The notes under the pieces: generated by a model | What the model saw: only the letters and a program-made list of their open reading frames with translations | What the model was told of the DNA's origin: nothing | The model's database searches: none | In this document: piece by piece, positions 47,301-56,510 of the stretch | Numbering within the stretch: the stretch's first letter is position 1 | How the letters are laid out: each line of letters opens with the position of its first letter | Position numbers and translations under genes: made by a program | NCBI RefSeq assembly: GCF_026011715.1 | Contig: NZ_BRVM01000001.1 | Coordinates: 426,543 to 490,542, forward strand | Source: Cytobacillus sp. NCCP-133 | Lineage (GTDB): Bacteria > Bacillota > Bacilli > Bacillales > Cytobacillaceae | Length of the DNA: 64,000 nucleotides | Reading direction: 5' to 3'

Positions 47301-48179
47301 TCAGTCCTGAAGTACCTTTTTGTCTTTTTGATTAAGCTGGAAATATGGATAACTCCCCAGGATTTTAACACCGCAACCAAGTGCTTCCAATTCAGCTACT
47401 GCCCCGGGAATCAGCACATCATCCAACTTCATGTCTACATCAATTATAAAAAAGTAATTCCCCAGCCCAGTCTTCATCGGCCTTGACTCAATTTTAGTCA
47501 AGTTAAGTTTTCTCCAGGCAAACGCTGAAAGCACTTGATGGAGAGCTCCTGCCCTGTCAGCCGGCAAGGTAACCATTACAGTTGATTTATGCCCGGAAAA
47601 CTCTTCACGGCCTTCATGGATTAACACTTTCTTTTGAGAAAGAACAATGAATTTCGTGTGGTTAAAATCAAAGTCGTGGACATCCTGTTTGGCAATGGCC
47701 AATCCATAAACTTCCGCCGCTAATTCATTTGCGATGGCTCCTGCCCTTTTCCCAGGATTTTCTCTTACATATTGGGCTGCTGCAGCCGTAGAAGTGGTAC
47801 TTTCACATGGAATTCCTTTGAGCTCTTTATGCAAAAATTTATGGCATTGTGCGATAGCATGGGAATGACTGTAGACTACATCTGTTTCAGCCCATTTTCC
47901 CAAGTTATCCGGATGGACCATGAAATGCTGGCGTATAGGAGCTGTTAATTCCCCGACAATCGGCAAATCTACCTCATGGATTAGATAATCAAGCGTAATA
48001 TTCACTGAACCTTCCAATGCATTTTCAAGAGGAACTACCGCCAGGTCTATTTCATTATCAATTAAAGCATCAAAGCAGTCAGGTATTGTCGGGTAGGGAA
48101 CTGCTGACTCTTTTGGAAATAAACTCCTTGCCGCTATATCTGTAAATGTGGCCTTAGGGCCCAGGAATCCTATTTTCAC
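47301..48179 (-). CDS. pheA: Prephenate dehydratase PheA
   Basis: A 292-aa enzyme making phenylpyruvate for phenylalanine. The catalytic PDT domain (about 1-180) begins MKIGFLGPKATFTDIAARSLF and includes PLENALEGSVNITLDYL and STSTAAAAQYVREN. The regulatory ACT domain (about 200-280) has GALHQVLSAFAWRKLNLTKIESRP. GTG 48179 follows AAGGAAGATACC; the frame extends upstream without a site. It lies downstream of pheB. Confidence 0.95.
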   Translation of the reverse strand: MKIGFLGPKATFTDIAARSLFPKESAVPYPTIPDCFDALIDNEIDLAVVPLENALEGSVNITLDYLIHEVDLPIVGELTAPIRQHFMVHPDNLGKWAETDVVYSHSHAIAQCHKFLHKELKGIPCESTTSTAAAAQYVRENPGKRAGAIANELAAEVYGLAIAKQDVHDFDFNHTKFIVLSQKKVLIHEGREEFSGHKSTVMVTLPADRAGALHQVLSAFAWRKLNLTKIESRPMKTGLGNYFFIIDVDMKLDDVLIPGAVAELEALGCGVKILGSYPYFQLNQKDKKVLQD

Positions 48180-48352
48180 GGTATCTTCCTTCCTTTCTTC
48201 AGAGTTGTTTGAAAACTTTTCTTTATACTTTATCACTTTAACAGATGTATGTAAATTCTCAATTGGAAATATTTAAATAATTATGCCCCGGAACGCTGTG
48301 TGAACACTTTATTTTTCCTTAATAAAGACTGCTCCATTTTCTAAACAATGGC

Positions 48353-48380
48353 AAAAAAAAGCGCCGGATACCGGAGCGCA
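48353..48380 (-). terminator. Terminator downstream of pheB
   Basis: GCGCTCCGG and CCGGCGC (one bulge) around TAT, with a T8 run on the minus strand. Confidence 0.8.
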
Positions 48381-48385
48381 ATTTC

Positions 48386-48841
48386 TTACGCACCTGTTCC
48401 CAGCACCTCTACTTTTTCTACAAATTCCAGTTTGCGGAGCCTGGCCAAAAGCTCATCCATTTCGATTCCCATTTCTGTAACATTCAAGGAGAGCGTGACA
48501 TTTGCTCTCCCTTGAAGAGGAATCGTCTGGTGAATCGTGAGTACATTGCATCCAGAAGAAGCTACAACACCCAGCAGATGTGACAATGTCCCCGATCTGT
48601 CTTCCAAATGGAAGAATAGCGTGATAAGCCGTTCTTTTACCACGGTGTGAAAAGGAAACACAGTGTCCCTGTATTTATAAAAAGCACTGCGGCTTAAATC
48701 GACTTTTTGTACAGCATCCCAAACTGATTCCGCTTTTCCCCGTTCGATCATTTCCTTCGCATCCAATGTTTTTTTCATTGCTTCAGGCAAAACATCTTCG
48801 CGAACTAAATAAAATTTTTTATCGAATCTATCTTTTCTCAT
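48386..48841 (-). CDS. pheB: ACT domain-containing protein PheB
   Basis: A 151-aa protein of the PheB/YsxA family: an N-terminal helical region ([25 protein letters not shown]...) that can bind DNA or mark interaction, and a C-terminal ACT domain (about 72-150, [33 protein letters not shown]). It has been linked to phenylalanine metabolism and to the ribosome GTPase neighbour, but the function is not settled. It lies between obg and pheA as in B. subtilis. Confidence 0.92.
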   Translation of the reverse strand: MRKDRFDKKFYLVREDVLPEAMKKTLDAKEMIERGKAESVWDAVQKVDLSRSAFYKYRDTVFPFHTVVKERLITLFFHLEDRSGTLSHLLGVVASSGCNVLTIHQTIPLQGRANVTLSLNVTEMGIEMDELLARLRKLEFVEKVEVLGTGA

Positions 48842-48866
48842 TTCTCCACCCCGTCAATCGAGAAGG

Positions 48867-50162
48867 TTAGTCAATAAACTCGAATTCGTAATCAAGAAGC
48901 TTAACGATGTCGCCGTCTTTGGCTCCTTTTTCGCGAAGAGCATCATCCACACCCATGCCGCGCAGCTGCCTTGCAAACCTGCGGACAGATTCGTCCCTTG
49001 AGAAATCCGTCATCTTAAAGAGCTTCTCAATTGCATCTCCGGATACGACAAACACGCCAGCCGGATCCCTTGTAATAACAAACTCTGTCTGATCGGCTTC
49101 ATGTTTGTAAAGTACGCGATGGACTCCGGTTTCTTCTCCCTCTTCTTCATGTGCAAGAGGAAATTCAGGTGTTACTTCGATTTTATCAGCGATTGCAAAT
49201 AATAAGTCCCTGAGTCCCTGGCGCGTAACAGCTGAGATAGGGAAAATTGGGTAATCCTCTTCTAATCGCTCTTTAAACTTTTTAAAGTTTTCTTCGGATT
49301 CGGGCATATCCATTTTATTAGCAACAATAATTTGCGGTCTTTCCGTTAATCGCAGATTGTATTCTTTCAGTTCGTTATTGATGGTTAAATAATCTTCATA
49401 AGGATCTTTTCCCTCTACTGCCGCCATATCAATAACATGAACTATGACCCTTGTCCGCTCAATATGCCTTAAAAATTGATGGCCAAGGCCTACTCCTGAA
49501 TGGGCACCTTCGATTAACCCCGGCAAATCTGCCATAACAAAGCTACGCCCGTCTTCTGTTTCGACCATACCCAAATTAGGTACAATGGTTGTAAAATGAT
49601 ACTCGGCAATTTTTGGCCTTGCAGAGGATACAACAGATAAAAGCGTAGATTTTCCTACACTTGGGAAACCGACCAAACCTGCATCTGCAAGAAGCTTTAA
49701 TTCAAGAACGACATCCCTTTCCTGCCCAGGCTCACCATGCTCTGACAATTCTGGCGCTGGATTCGCAGGTGTTGCAAAGCGGGTGTTTCCTCTGCCGCCC
49801 CGTCCGCCTCTTGCAATAACGGCTCTTTGGCCATGTTCCGTTAAGTCTGCTATAACTTCGCCTGTTTCTGCATCCGTTACAACTGTGCCAGGCGGGACTT
49901 TTACAATCATATCTTTAGAATTTCTGCCATGCATGTTTTTGGACATGCCGTGTTCACCGCGTGGCGCTTTAAAATGGCGCTGATAACGGAAATCCATTAA
50001 CGTACGCAAACCCTCATTCACTTCAAAAACAACATCGGCGCCTTTACCGCCGTCTCCGCCGGCAGGGCCGCCATTCGGCACATATTTTTCACGGCGGAAA
50101 GCAACCATTCCATTGCCCCCGTCGCCGCCTTTTACATAAACTTTGACTTGATCGACAAACAT
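48867..50162 (-). CDS. obg: GTPase Obg
   Basis: A 431-aa essential GTPase linked to ribosome assembly, the stringent response and sporulation. The glycine-rich Obg fold (1-158) starts [22 protein letters not shown]. The G domain carries GFPSVGKST (G1, about 165-173), [12 protein letters not shown] (G3) and NKMD (G4), and the C-terminal OCT domain is at about 355-431. ATG 50162 with GGGAGGAATAAAATA upstream is used; the longer frame lacks support. spo0B is directly upstream, as in B. subtilis. Confidence 0.96.
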   Translation of the reverse strand: MFVDQVKVYVKGGDGGNGMVAFRREKYVPNGGPAGGDGGKGADVVFEVNEGLRTLMDFRYQRHFKAPRGEHGMSKNMHGRNSKDMIVKVPPGTVVTDAETGEVIADLTEHGQRAVIARGGRGGRGNTRFATPANPAPELSEHGEPGQERDVVLELKLLADAGLVGFPSVGKSTLLSVVSSARPKIAEYHFTTIVPNLGMVETEDGRSFVMADLPGLIEGAHSGVGLGHQFLRHIERTRVIVHVIDMAAVEGKDPYEDYLTINNELKEYNLRLTERPQIIVANKMDMPESEENFKKFKERLEEDYPIFPISAVTRQGLRDLLFAIADKIEVTPEFPLAHEEEGEETGVHRVLYKHEADQTEFVITRDPAGVFVVSGDAIEKLFKMTDFSRDESVRRFARQLRGMGVDDALREKGAKDGDIVKLLDYEFEFID

Positions 50163-50305
50163 TATTTTATTCCTCCCGTCTGCAGTATGTCCCTTTTGTC
50201 CGCCTTTCAGCCAAACAGCCGGCACTGACTGGATCCACTCCTTTATGTAAGGATTACCCCAAAACCTGCAGAGTTTCACAATTAGTATTACTATTTACGA
50301 CGGAA

Positions 50306-50857
50306 TCACTCTCTGCCATTTGAATAAAATGGCATAAAAAGCTCCAGCGCAAGCTCCTGTTCAGCTAGTTCCTGAACAGCAACGCATATGTCAGCGTATT
50401 CTTTGTTTAAGAATTTTTCCATTCTGTCCATATCTGTTATTATTCCGCTAAAATCAAAAAAGAAACGAGCCCCTTCTTTTTCCTGACTAATTGAAACGGA
50501 TAAATGATTTTCATGGTAAGTCTTTGCCGCTGAATCCAAACAGGCAAAAAAAGAGCCTGTCCACTTAGAAAGGATGCGATCATCCAATCGTCCTGCCATT
50601 GCATCATCAAGCACTTCATATTCAAGTTGAAAGGAATGGTTTTCCCAATTATATGTGAATAAAAGTGAGGCAAACTCAGGAAGGTTTAAATTCGTAAGCT
50701 TTGCTTCCTGCTGTGCTTCCACCACAATTTCGTCTATAATTTCCTTTGCCCTGTCAACCTTGTTAAGGGAAAGGTTACCTTTAATTAATTGTATTTTATT
50801 TAGCCAGTCATGCCGGGCATGACGCAGCACCTCAATCATATTCCAGTCTTTTTCCAT
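50306..50857 (-). CDS. spo0B: Sporulation initiation phosphotransferase Spo0B
   Basis: A 183-aa phosphorelay protein passing phosphate from Spo0F to Spo0A. The helical hairpin with phospho-histidine H16 is in RHARHDWLNKIQLIKG; a degenerate histidine-kinase-like C-terminal domain follows. Slightly shorter at the N-terminus than the B. subtilis protein (192 aa). It precedes obg on the minus strand by 143 bp. Confidence 0.9.
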   Translation of the reverse strand: MEKDWNMIEVLRHARHDWLNKIQLIKGNLSLNKVDRAKEIIDEIVVEAQQEAKLTNLNLPEFASLLFTYNWENHSFQLEYEVLDDAMAGRLDDRILSKWTGSFFACLDSAAKTYHENHLSVSISQEKEGARFFFDFSGIITDMDRMEKFLNKEYADICVAVQELAEQELALELFMPFYSNGRE

Positions 50858-50977
50858 ATATGCACTCCTGTAGGATTATTAAGGTGTCAGAAGACTGTGC
50901 TTGCTGTAAGTATATCAAAAAAACAAATGTCCGTAAGCAATTTTATGCTAAATAAGAAAATATTGCTTTTTGTATAG

Positions 50978-51034
50978 ACTCTGTTAAATTAACCAGCAAT
51001 TGAATTAACAATCAAAAAAGAGATTTAACACAGC
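50978..51034. repeat. Short element with CTGTTAAAT/ATTTAACACAG ends
   Basis: ACTCTGTTAAAT near 50978 and ATTTAACACAGC at 51023-51034 are inverted and match the ends of copy A3 at 20.86-21.03 kb (GGCTCTGTTAA and TTTAACACAGC). Only about 30 bp lie between them. It may be a deletion relic of the same element. Confidence 0.45.
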
Positions 51035-51069
51035 TTAAAAATCAGAAGTGCATTATTAAAGTTTTTAGT

Positions 51070-51106
51070 CAAAAAGAAAACCCTAACCTTATGGGCTAGG
51101 GTTTTC
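51070..51106 (-). terminator. Terminator downstream of rpmA
   Basis: GAAAACCCTA and TAGGGTTTTC form a 10-bp stem with further pairs inside; the minus strand runs on into TTTTTG. Confidence 0.85.
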
Positions 51107-51116
51107 TCTAGTAGGC

Positions 51117-51410
51117 TTACGCCTCTTGAGCTGCAGGATATACGCTCACTTGTTTGCGGTCACGTCCAAGACGCTCGAACTTAACAACACCGTCTACTTT
51201 CGCGAATAGCGTGTCATCGCCGCCTTTACCCACGTTTACACCTGGGTAGATCTTAGTACCGCGCTGACGGTACAGGATAGAGCCGCCAGTTACGAATTGT
51301 CCGTCTGCACGCTTAGCGCCAAGACGCTTAGAGATTGAATCACGGCCGTTCTTTGTAGAACCTACTCCCTTTTTAGAAGCGAACAACTGAAGATCTAATT
51401 TTAATAGCAT
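51117..51410 (-). CDS. rpmA: 50S ribosomal protein L27
   Basis: A 97-aa ribosomal protein near the peptidyl-transferase centre. The N-terminus [15 protein letters not shown] has the Firmicute-specific extension removed after LQLF by Prp, which is encoded directly upstream. The rest ([19 protein letters not shown]) is standard L27. The stop of prp abuts this gene. Confidence 0.97.
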   Translation of the reverse strand: MLLKLDLQLFASKKGVGSTKNGRDSISKRLGAKRADGQFVTGGSILYRQRGTKIYPGVNVGKGGDDTLFAKVDGVVKFERLGRDRKQVSVYPAAQEA

Positions 51411-51749
51411 TTATTCCACCTCCTGTTTTTTGAAGGTAATCTTTATATACTTTCCGTAGTCTTCTTCAATCGTCTGCAATGAAACAACCATGCCTTCAAG
51501 AAGAAGCTGCACCTTCTCATTTATGTCATCCTCAAGATCTGGAAGAACACAGCGGAGAAATCCATCATCATGGCCAATCTCTGGTGTCACACCTGTTAAG
51601 GCATGAACAGCATTGATTGCGCCGATGGTTACTGCAGATACGCCTGCACAGACGATATCTTTGCCCCTATTTGCAAAAAATGCATGACCGCTTATTTCAA
51701 ACGAATGAATTTCATCGGAGTCCTTACGATTAATCGTTACCTCAATCAT
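51411..51749 (-). CDS. prp: Ribosomal-processing cysteine protease Prp
   Basis: A 112-aa cysteine protease that trims the N-terminal extension of L27. The catalytic histidine and cysteine are in ISGHAFFANRGKDIVCAGVSAV (about H22 and C34). It lies between rplU and rpmA, the usual place. No ribosome binding site oddity. Confidence 0.95.
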   Translation of the reverse strand: MIEVTINRKDSDEIHSFEISGHAFFANRGKDIVCAGVSAVTIGAINAVHALTGVTPEIGHDDGFLRCVLPDLEDDINEKVQLLLEGMVVSLQTIEEDYGKYIKITFKKQEVE

Positions 51750-51762
51750 CTATATCGCCTTA

Positions 51763-52071
51763 TTAAGCGTTGATTTTTTCAATCATAACTTTAGTGTATG
51801 GCTGACGATGACCTTGCTTCTTGCGGTAGTTTTTCTTCGCTTTGTACTTGAATACAGTGATTTTCTTTTGACGGCCTTGTTTTTCAACTTTAGCTGTAAC
51901 AGTAGCACCTTCAACTACAGGGCTTCCTACTTTTACATTATCTCCGCCAACGAAAAGAACTTTTTCAAAAGTAACTGTTTCGCCTGCTTCTGCGTTAAGC
52001 TTTTCGATGTAGATAGCTTGACCCTCTTCTACACGTAATTGCTTTCCGCCAGTTTCAATAATCGCGTACAT
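51763..52071 (-). CDS. rplU: 50S ribosomal protein L21
   Basis: A 102-aa ribosomal protein beginning [18 protein letters not shown] and ending with the conserved [24 protein letters not shown] 52071 follows GAGGAGGTGCAGTTC. A structured leader lies upstream and is the likely site of control. Confidence 0.97.
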   Translation of the reverse strand: MYAIIETGGKQLRVEEGQAIYIEKLNAEAGETVTFEKVLFVGGDNVKVGSPVVEGATVTAKVEKQGRQKKITVFKYKAKKNYRKKQGHRQPYTKVMIEKINA

Positions 52072-52256
52072 GAACTGCACCTCCTCTTAGACTAAGACTC
52101 GCCATCCCAGGCGCCGAAACGAAAAGCGGAAAGTGCCCGCTTATCGGCGACAAGCTTAAGACCTTGAGCCGATGGCACTCGCAGCTAGTCATAACCGCTC
52201 GAGCTTTCAAACCTGTTCTGTGCGGTTGTAGCACGGGTGCGCTACAAACATAACAT
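52072..52256 (-). promoter_or_regulatory. L21-type ribosomal leader of rplU-prp-rpmA
   Basis: The minus strand shows TTGTAGC-GCACCCGT-GCTACAA, a 7-bp hairpin (52247-52226), followed by CCGCACAGAACAGG and a second hairpin-forming region. This matches the general layout of the Firmicute L21 leader, which is thought to bind a ribosomal protein. A family B repeat occupies the distal part (about 52110-52200). Confidence 0.65.
52110..52205. repeat. Family B intergenic repeat (copy B3) within the rplU leader
   Basis: GAAAAGCGGAAAGTGCCCGC, CGGCGACAAGCTTAAGACC and GAGCCGATGGCACTCGCAGC follow in the family B order. It lies between the L21 hairpin and the rplU start, so it is transcribed. Confidence 0.65.
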
Positions 52257-52260
52257 GAAA

Positions 52261-52290
52261 ATACTATCATATAATGAATCATCATGTCAA
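52261..52290 (-). promoter_or_regulatory. Promoter of rplU-prp-rpmA
   Basis: -35 TTGACA (52290-52285), 18-bp spacer, -10 TAGTAT (52266-52261) with an extended TGA before it, on the minus strand. Confidence 0.6.
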
Positions 52291-52413
52291 TAAACAATTA
52301 TATGATTCTCTTGTTCGGCACCTAAAAGTATTAGCGTGCTTAAACAATTATAAAGCCAATGCCATTCTTTGCAAAGTGGCAAAATCAAGCACCCAAATGA
52401 GGCGGGAGATTGT

Positions 52414-53886
52414 TCATCCCCTGCCTGCTTTTGCCTTTAAATCTTTTGCTTGGCCAAGCTGCCTGATTTCATAAAACGGCTTGCAATCCTCTCTAAAAGT
52501 GAAGATCACTTTCATGCCGATGCTATCTTCTATTCTTTTTTTATGAATGCTATTTTCACCAGAAAAGACCTCTCCTACCTCTTTACTGGCCTCCACCCAA
52601 ACGGCTTCATGTTCCCGGCCCCTAAGCTCCCATAACTCTCTTTCCATCCTGAATGCGATTGTTTCAGCACTTAAGACCCATCCTGCACCTTCACATACCT
52701 GGCATCTTTTGGTAAGCGACTCCGTAATGGCAGGCTTCGTTTTTTTTCGCGTCAGCTGAAGAATTCCAAGAGGGGTGAATCCAATCAGGTTCGTTCGCCT
52801 TTCATCTTTTTTCAAAGCTGACTCCATTTTTGAAAGGATCTGTTTTCGGTCACCTTCTTCTTTCATATCAATAAAGTCTATTAAAATCATGCCGCCAATA
52901 TCCCTTAGGCGAATTTGCCTGGCGGCTTCTTCAGCCGCCCATTCATTCGTCTTCAAAACAGTCTCCCGGCGGTCGTGCTTGCCGGTATACTTTCCGGTAT
53001 TCACATCAATAACCGTCAAAGCTTCTGCTTCATCAAAAATTAGATAAGCCCCGTTTTCAATCCAGACAATGCGCTTTAGTGCTTTCTCAATTTCAGCTTC
53101 AATTTTATGGGCAGCAAAAATATTTTCCTTGCCATTATACAAGTGAATCGGAATAGAACTTTTTTGCTGCAGCATTCTTTTTACATTCAAATCGTCTACA
53201 ATGACTTCGCCTGCTGCCATTTTCTTCATTTCCTCCAGGATATCCTCCACAAAGGAATCTGCTTCAAATACCTTACCTGGCTTTTTTAAAGCCTTAGCAG
53301 ACCTTAATAGACTATTGTAATCATGCCTTAACTTGTCGAGCTCTTCCCTTATTTCATGTTCTTGCTTATTTTCACAGGAAGTTCTAAAAATCAGACCTTC
53401 TCTCTCTTCTTTTATAAGGTAGCCTAACTGGCGCCATTTTTCTCTAGCAGCAGGATGATCAATTTTTTTTGAGACTGCAACATATCGGCCTTCAGGCAAA
53501 TAAATAATGGAATCCCCCGGAAACTCAATCAATCCAGAAAGTCTTGGGCCCTTTGTTCCCGTCGCCTCCTTCTCGACTTGAACTAGAATCTTTTCTCCCT
53601 GGTGCACGTAAGAAGAAATGCTCCGTTTGTCCTTAAACTGCCTTTCTTCGCCGGAACCTGCATATGAAGCCAATTTATCACGATGAAGAAACCCGCTTTG
53701 TTCTTCTCCGATTTCCACAAATGCTGCGTTCAGTCCAGGCATAACTTTGGCAACTGTTCCTAAATAGATATTTCCAACAGTCGACTGCTGTTTTGGCTGA
53801 TCGATGAATAGCTTCTCGACTTTGCCATTAATTATGCAAGCAGCTCTCCGTTCTCTTGATACATAATTCACAACTAGCCTATCCAA
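52414..53886 (-). CDS. rng: Ribonuclease E/G family protein
   Basis: A 490-aa endoribonuclease of the RNase G type. The N-terminal S1 domain (about 36-115, STVGNIYLGTVAKVMPGLNAAFVEIGEEQSGFLH) is followed by the catalytic region with VIDVNTGKYTG (about 288-298) and GMILIDFIDMKEEGDR (about 328-343) supplying the magnesium aspartates, and the zinc-link CQVCEGAGW (about 408). TTG 53886 follows a weak GTGAGGAATATTA site. B. subtilis uses RNase Y instead and lacks an RNase E/G gene here, so its presence is lineage-marking. Confidence 0.92.
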   Translation of the reverse strand: MDRLVVNYVSRERRAACIINGKVEKLFIDQPKQQSTVGNIYLGTVAKVMPGLNAAFVEIGEEQSGFLHRDKLASYAGSGEERQFKDKRSISSYVHQGEKILVQVEKEATGTKGPRLSGLIEFPGDSIIYLPEGRYVAVSKKIDHPAAREKWRQLGYLIKEEREGLIFRTSCENKQEHEIREELDKLRHDYNSLLRSAKALKKPGKVFEADSFVEDILEEMKKMAAGEVIVDDLNVKRMLQQKSSIPIHLYNGKENIFAAHKIEAEIEKALKRIVWIENGAYLIFDEAEALTVIDVNTGKYTGKHDRRETVLKTNEWAAEEAARQIRLRDIGGMILIDFIDMKEEGDRKQILSKMESALKKDERRTNLIGFTPLGILQLTRKKTKPAITESLTKRCQVCEGAGWVLSAETIAFRMERELWELRGREHEAVWVEASKEVGEVFSGENSIHKKRIEDSIGMKVIFTFREDCKPFYEIRQLGQAKDLKAKAGRG

Positions 53887-53944
53887 ATAATATTCCTCAC
53901 TTTAATGCAGTATTGCAAGCTATGGCTATTTCGAGTGCTTGCTT

Positions 53945-54811
53945 TTAATAAACATACAGTAAATCCCCGATTTTTGCTGTTAACACCTTCTCTGCAAAAT
54001 AGGCGTGCAGCAGCTCATTTTCATCCAAAATCCCTTTTTCTTTCCCATCTTTTTCGATAATGATGGGGTGCTTGCATCCACGCTGAAATCTTTCCAGAAC
54101 ATGAATAACCAACTCTTCTTCTTTGACAACCAGGGGCTTTAGCGTACGAAAATCACTGTTTTTCCCATAATATCTTTCAAGGAGAAAGCGGATAAAAACG
54201 TATCTGCTCTGCTTCCATTCATGATATAGCGAAAACAGCAAAAAAGCGAGAATCACCCATAGATTCAGGTTAACAGGAGAAGTCAGCAATGTAAAAAGGA
54301 TCATCCCAATAATGCCGGCAGCTGATATCAGAATAGTAATCCGGTGTGCCTCAGGAAATGACCGGGATAGGGACGTCCATAAAAAAACCAGCTTACCGCC
54401 ATCCAAGGGCCAGACAGGAAGCAGATTAAAAATCAGAATCATTAAATTGAATTGTATAAATAACTGAAAAATATGTTCGGGCAACCAGTTCAATTCTAAA
54501 AAAAGGAATGCCGCTCCCATCATCCAAATATGCTGAAGCGGTCCAGATATAATAACCATAATTTCTTCCTTAAGCGGCCGGTTTCCATGCTCATCCATTT
54601 CCGCAACACCGCCAAAAGGCAAAAGGGCGATTCTTTTAATTCTCCATGAAAAAAGAGCAGCGGCTGCTGCATGGCCCATCTCATGCACAAAGATGATCAG
54701 CATCAAAAGGCACACCTCAATAAAATGGGCTGTAATTACTGCCAGCCCAATCACAGCCCACAGCAAGGGATGAATATATATATTTTTTACCAAATCTGCC
54801 AGTTTACTCAA
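53945..54811 (-). CDS. spoIVFB: SpoIVFB, intramembrane metalloprotease for pro-sigma-K
   Basis: A 288-aa site-2 protease that cleaves pro-sigma-K in the mother cell. Zinc ligands H43, E44 and H47 are in FVHEMGHAAAA; D137 is in LLPVWPLDGGK, at the same number as in B. subtilis. Six helices are expected, and a CBS domain (about 220-288) binds ATP. TTG 54811 lies in the last codons of spoIVFA (8-bp overlap) after AGGTGATGCCA. It needs SpoIVFA and BofA for control; bofA is not in this window. Confidence 0.96.
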   Translation of the reverse strand: MSKLADLVKNIYIHPLLWAVIGLAVITAHFIEVCLLMLIIFVHEMGHAAAAALFSWRIKRIALLPFGGVAEMDEHGNRPLKEEIMVIISGPLQHIWMMGAAFLFLELNWLPEHIFQLFIQFNLMILIFNLLPVWPLDGGKLVFLWTSLSRSFPEAHRITILISAAGIIGMILFTLLTSPVNLNLWVILAFLLFSLYHEWKQSRYVFIRFLLERYYGKNSDFRTLKPLVVKEEELVIHVLERFQRGCKHPIIIEKDGKEKGILDENELLHAYFAEKVLTAKIGDLLYVY

Positions 54812-55580
54812 ATGGCATCACCTGAATCGGATCAATAAAGTCATCGCCTTTTTTAATCGCAAAATAGAACGAACCTTTTTCTTCATCTTCTGTTTTCCCT
54901 GCAGTGCCAATCCCTGTTCCTTTATCGATATATTGATATAGATTCACATTAATATCAGCTAAATTGCCATACCAGGATTCACTTTTATCGCCATGCTGAA
55001 TAATAACTGTATTGCCAAACCCATCCTTCTTTCCAGCAAAGCGAACAAGACCTTCACTCATTGCTTCAACCGCTGATTCCTTTTCGGTTTCAATTGTAAT
55101 TCTTTGTCCATTATCGTTAAAGTCTTCAAGAATTTTAGCAGAAGCAGGAAGGGCATAATCACTGTTTTCTGATAGATTCTGTGATTCTTTTTTTTCATCT
55201 GAGAAAGGAAGAAGTGCCAGCGGCTTTCCAAACTGTTCTTCATACCAGCCCGAAACAGCAGCAAATTGAAAATCTTTTTCCATCGTCGCTTTTACAAAGT
55301 CCCTTGCTGGGTCTAGTTTCACCGCCTCATTTTTAAAAAGGATGGCTGCAAGCAAGAAAATGCAGGCAGAGGCAAGCATCTTGAACAGGAATAATTCTTT
55401 GCGGAATAAAGGGTAGTTCCCTTCATTCAATTTACTTTCGTAGGAAGGGAGCTTATTGAAGCCATAACGCTCCTCATCCTCCGTCCATAGAATGTTTGAT
55501 TCCGTGTTCCTGGACATTCTATCTTTTTCCTTTTTACGCCGTTCAATCCTCTTGCGTATCTCATCCGCTCTTGAATTCAA
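54804..55580 (-). CDS. spoIVFA: SpoIVFA, regulator of SpoIVFB
   Basis: A 258-aa bitopic protein: a cytoplasmic basic N-terminus (NSRADEIRKRIERRKKEKDR), one helix (about 78-98, LFLFKMLASACIFLLAAILF) and an external degenerate M23/LytM domain (about 170-258, GFGNTVIIQHGDKSESWYGNLADINVN...). It scaffolds and restrains SpoIVFB until SpoIVB cuts it. I chose TTG 55580 because GGTGGGG lies 6 nt upstream; ATG 55595 is the alternative. Overlaps spoIVFB. Confidence 0.9.
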   Translation of the reverse strand: MNSRADEIRKRIERRKKEKDRMSRNTESNILWTEDEERYGFNKLPSYESKLNEGNYPLFRKELFLFKMLASACIFLLAAILFKNEAVKLDPARDFVKATMEKDFQFAAVSGWYEEQFGKPLALLPFSDEKKESQNLSENSDYALPASAKILEDFNDNGQRITIETEKESAVEAMSEGLVRFAGKKDGFGNTVIIQHGDKSESWYGNLADINVNLYQYIDKGTGIGTAGKTEDEEKGSFYFAIKKGDDFIDPIQVMPFE

Positions 55581-55660
55581 TAATATCCCCACCATTCTTA
55601 AGTAGCTCTATTTGTACAAGTTTATGAGTTGCCCAAATAGAGTATGACACTATGTGGCGG

Positions 55661-55693
55661 TCAAAAAAAATAAACCGGGGAAACTCCCCGGTT
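55661..55693 (-). terminator. Terminator downstream of minD
   Basis: AACCGGGGA and TCCCCGGTT pair around AAAC; on the minus strand a T8 run follows. It separates minCD from spoIVFAB. Confidence 0.9.
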
Positions 55694-55705
55694 CTCATAT
55701 CGAAT

Positions 55706-56509
55706 TTATTTAACACCAAAAAACTTTTTAATTTTTGAAAAGACACTTTTGTTCTCTTCCTCTAGCGGCTGTAGCGGCACCGATTCGCCTAGAATACGTC
55801 GGGCAATATTCCGGTAAGCCACCGACGCTTTGCTGTTAGGATTCAAAGCAATCGGCTCACCATGATTGGAAGCCTTGATGACTTCATCATCATCTGCCAC
55901 TATCCCAATTAGATCTATCGACAAATGGGCTGTGATTTCATCCACATCAAGCATATCGCCATTTTTCATCATATGGCTGCGTATCCTGTTAATGATCAGT
56001 TTGGGTGCCTCGACATTTTCCTCTTTTTCCAGCAAACCAATAATCCGGTCAGCATCCCGGACAGCCGAAACCTCCGGAGTCGTAACAACAAGTGCCTGAT
56101 CGGCTCCAGCGACCGCATTCTTATAGCCCTGCTCAATTCCTGCCGGACAGTCGATTACAATATAATCATAGTCCTGTTTCAGTTCATCGACGAGTTTTTT
56201 CATCTGATCAGGCTTTACAGCTGATTTATCACTTGTCTGAGCGGCTGGCAGCAAGTAAAGCAAGTCATCAAACCGCTTATCCTTAACAAGTGCCTGATGA
56301 ATCTTGCAGCGTCCTTCTACTACATCAACAAGATCATAAATGATGCGGTTCTCCAGCCCCATCACAACATCAAGGTTGCGCAGGCCAATATCTGTATCTA
56401 CAAGGCAAACCCTTTTCCCATGCAGAGCAAGAGCAGTGCCTACATTTGCGGAGGTAGTCGTTTTTCCGACACCGCCTTTTCCGGACGTAATGACAATCGC
56501 TTCTCCCAT
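55706..56509 (-). CDS. minD: Septum site-determining ATPase MinD
   Basis: A 267-aa deviant-Walker ATPase (SGKGGVGKTTTSANVG, 9-24) that places MinC on the membrane near the poles. Switch motifs DTDIGLRNLD and DCPAGIEQG are present, and the C-terminal amphipathic helix (SVFSKIKKFFGVK) is the membrane anchor. AAGGGGGAAGCTAGG precedes the ATG, which sits 1 bp after the minC stop. Confidence 0.97.
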   Translation of the reverse strand: MGEAIVITSGKGGVGKTTTSANVGTALALHGKRVCLVDTDIGLRNLDVVMGLENRIIYDLVDVVEGRCKIHQALVKDKRFDDLLYLLPAAQTSDKSAVKPDQMKKLVDELKQDYDYIVIDCPAGIEQGYKNAVAGADQALVVTTPEVSAVRDADRIIGLLEKEENVEAPKLIINRIRSHMMKNGDMLDVDEITAHLSIDLIGIVADDDEVIKASNHGEPIALNPNSKASVAYRNIARRILGESVPLQPLEEENKSVFSKIKKFFGVK

Positions 56510-56510
56510 C

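Noticed and set aside
52055-52297. Minus-strand 80-residue frame upstream of rplU
   Set aside because: Lies in the rplU leader and repeat; no ribosome site.
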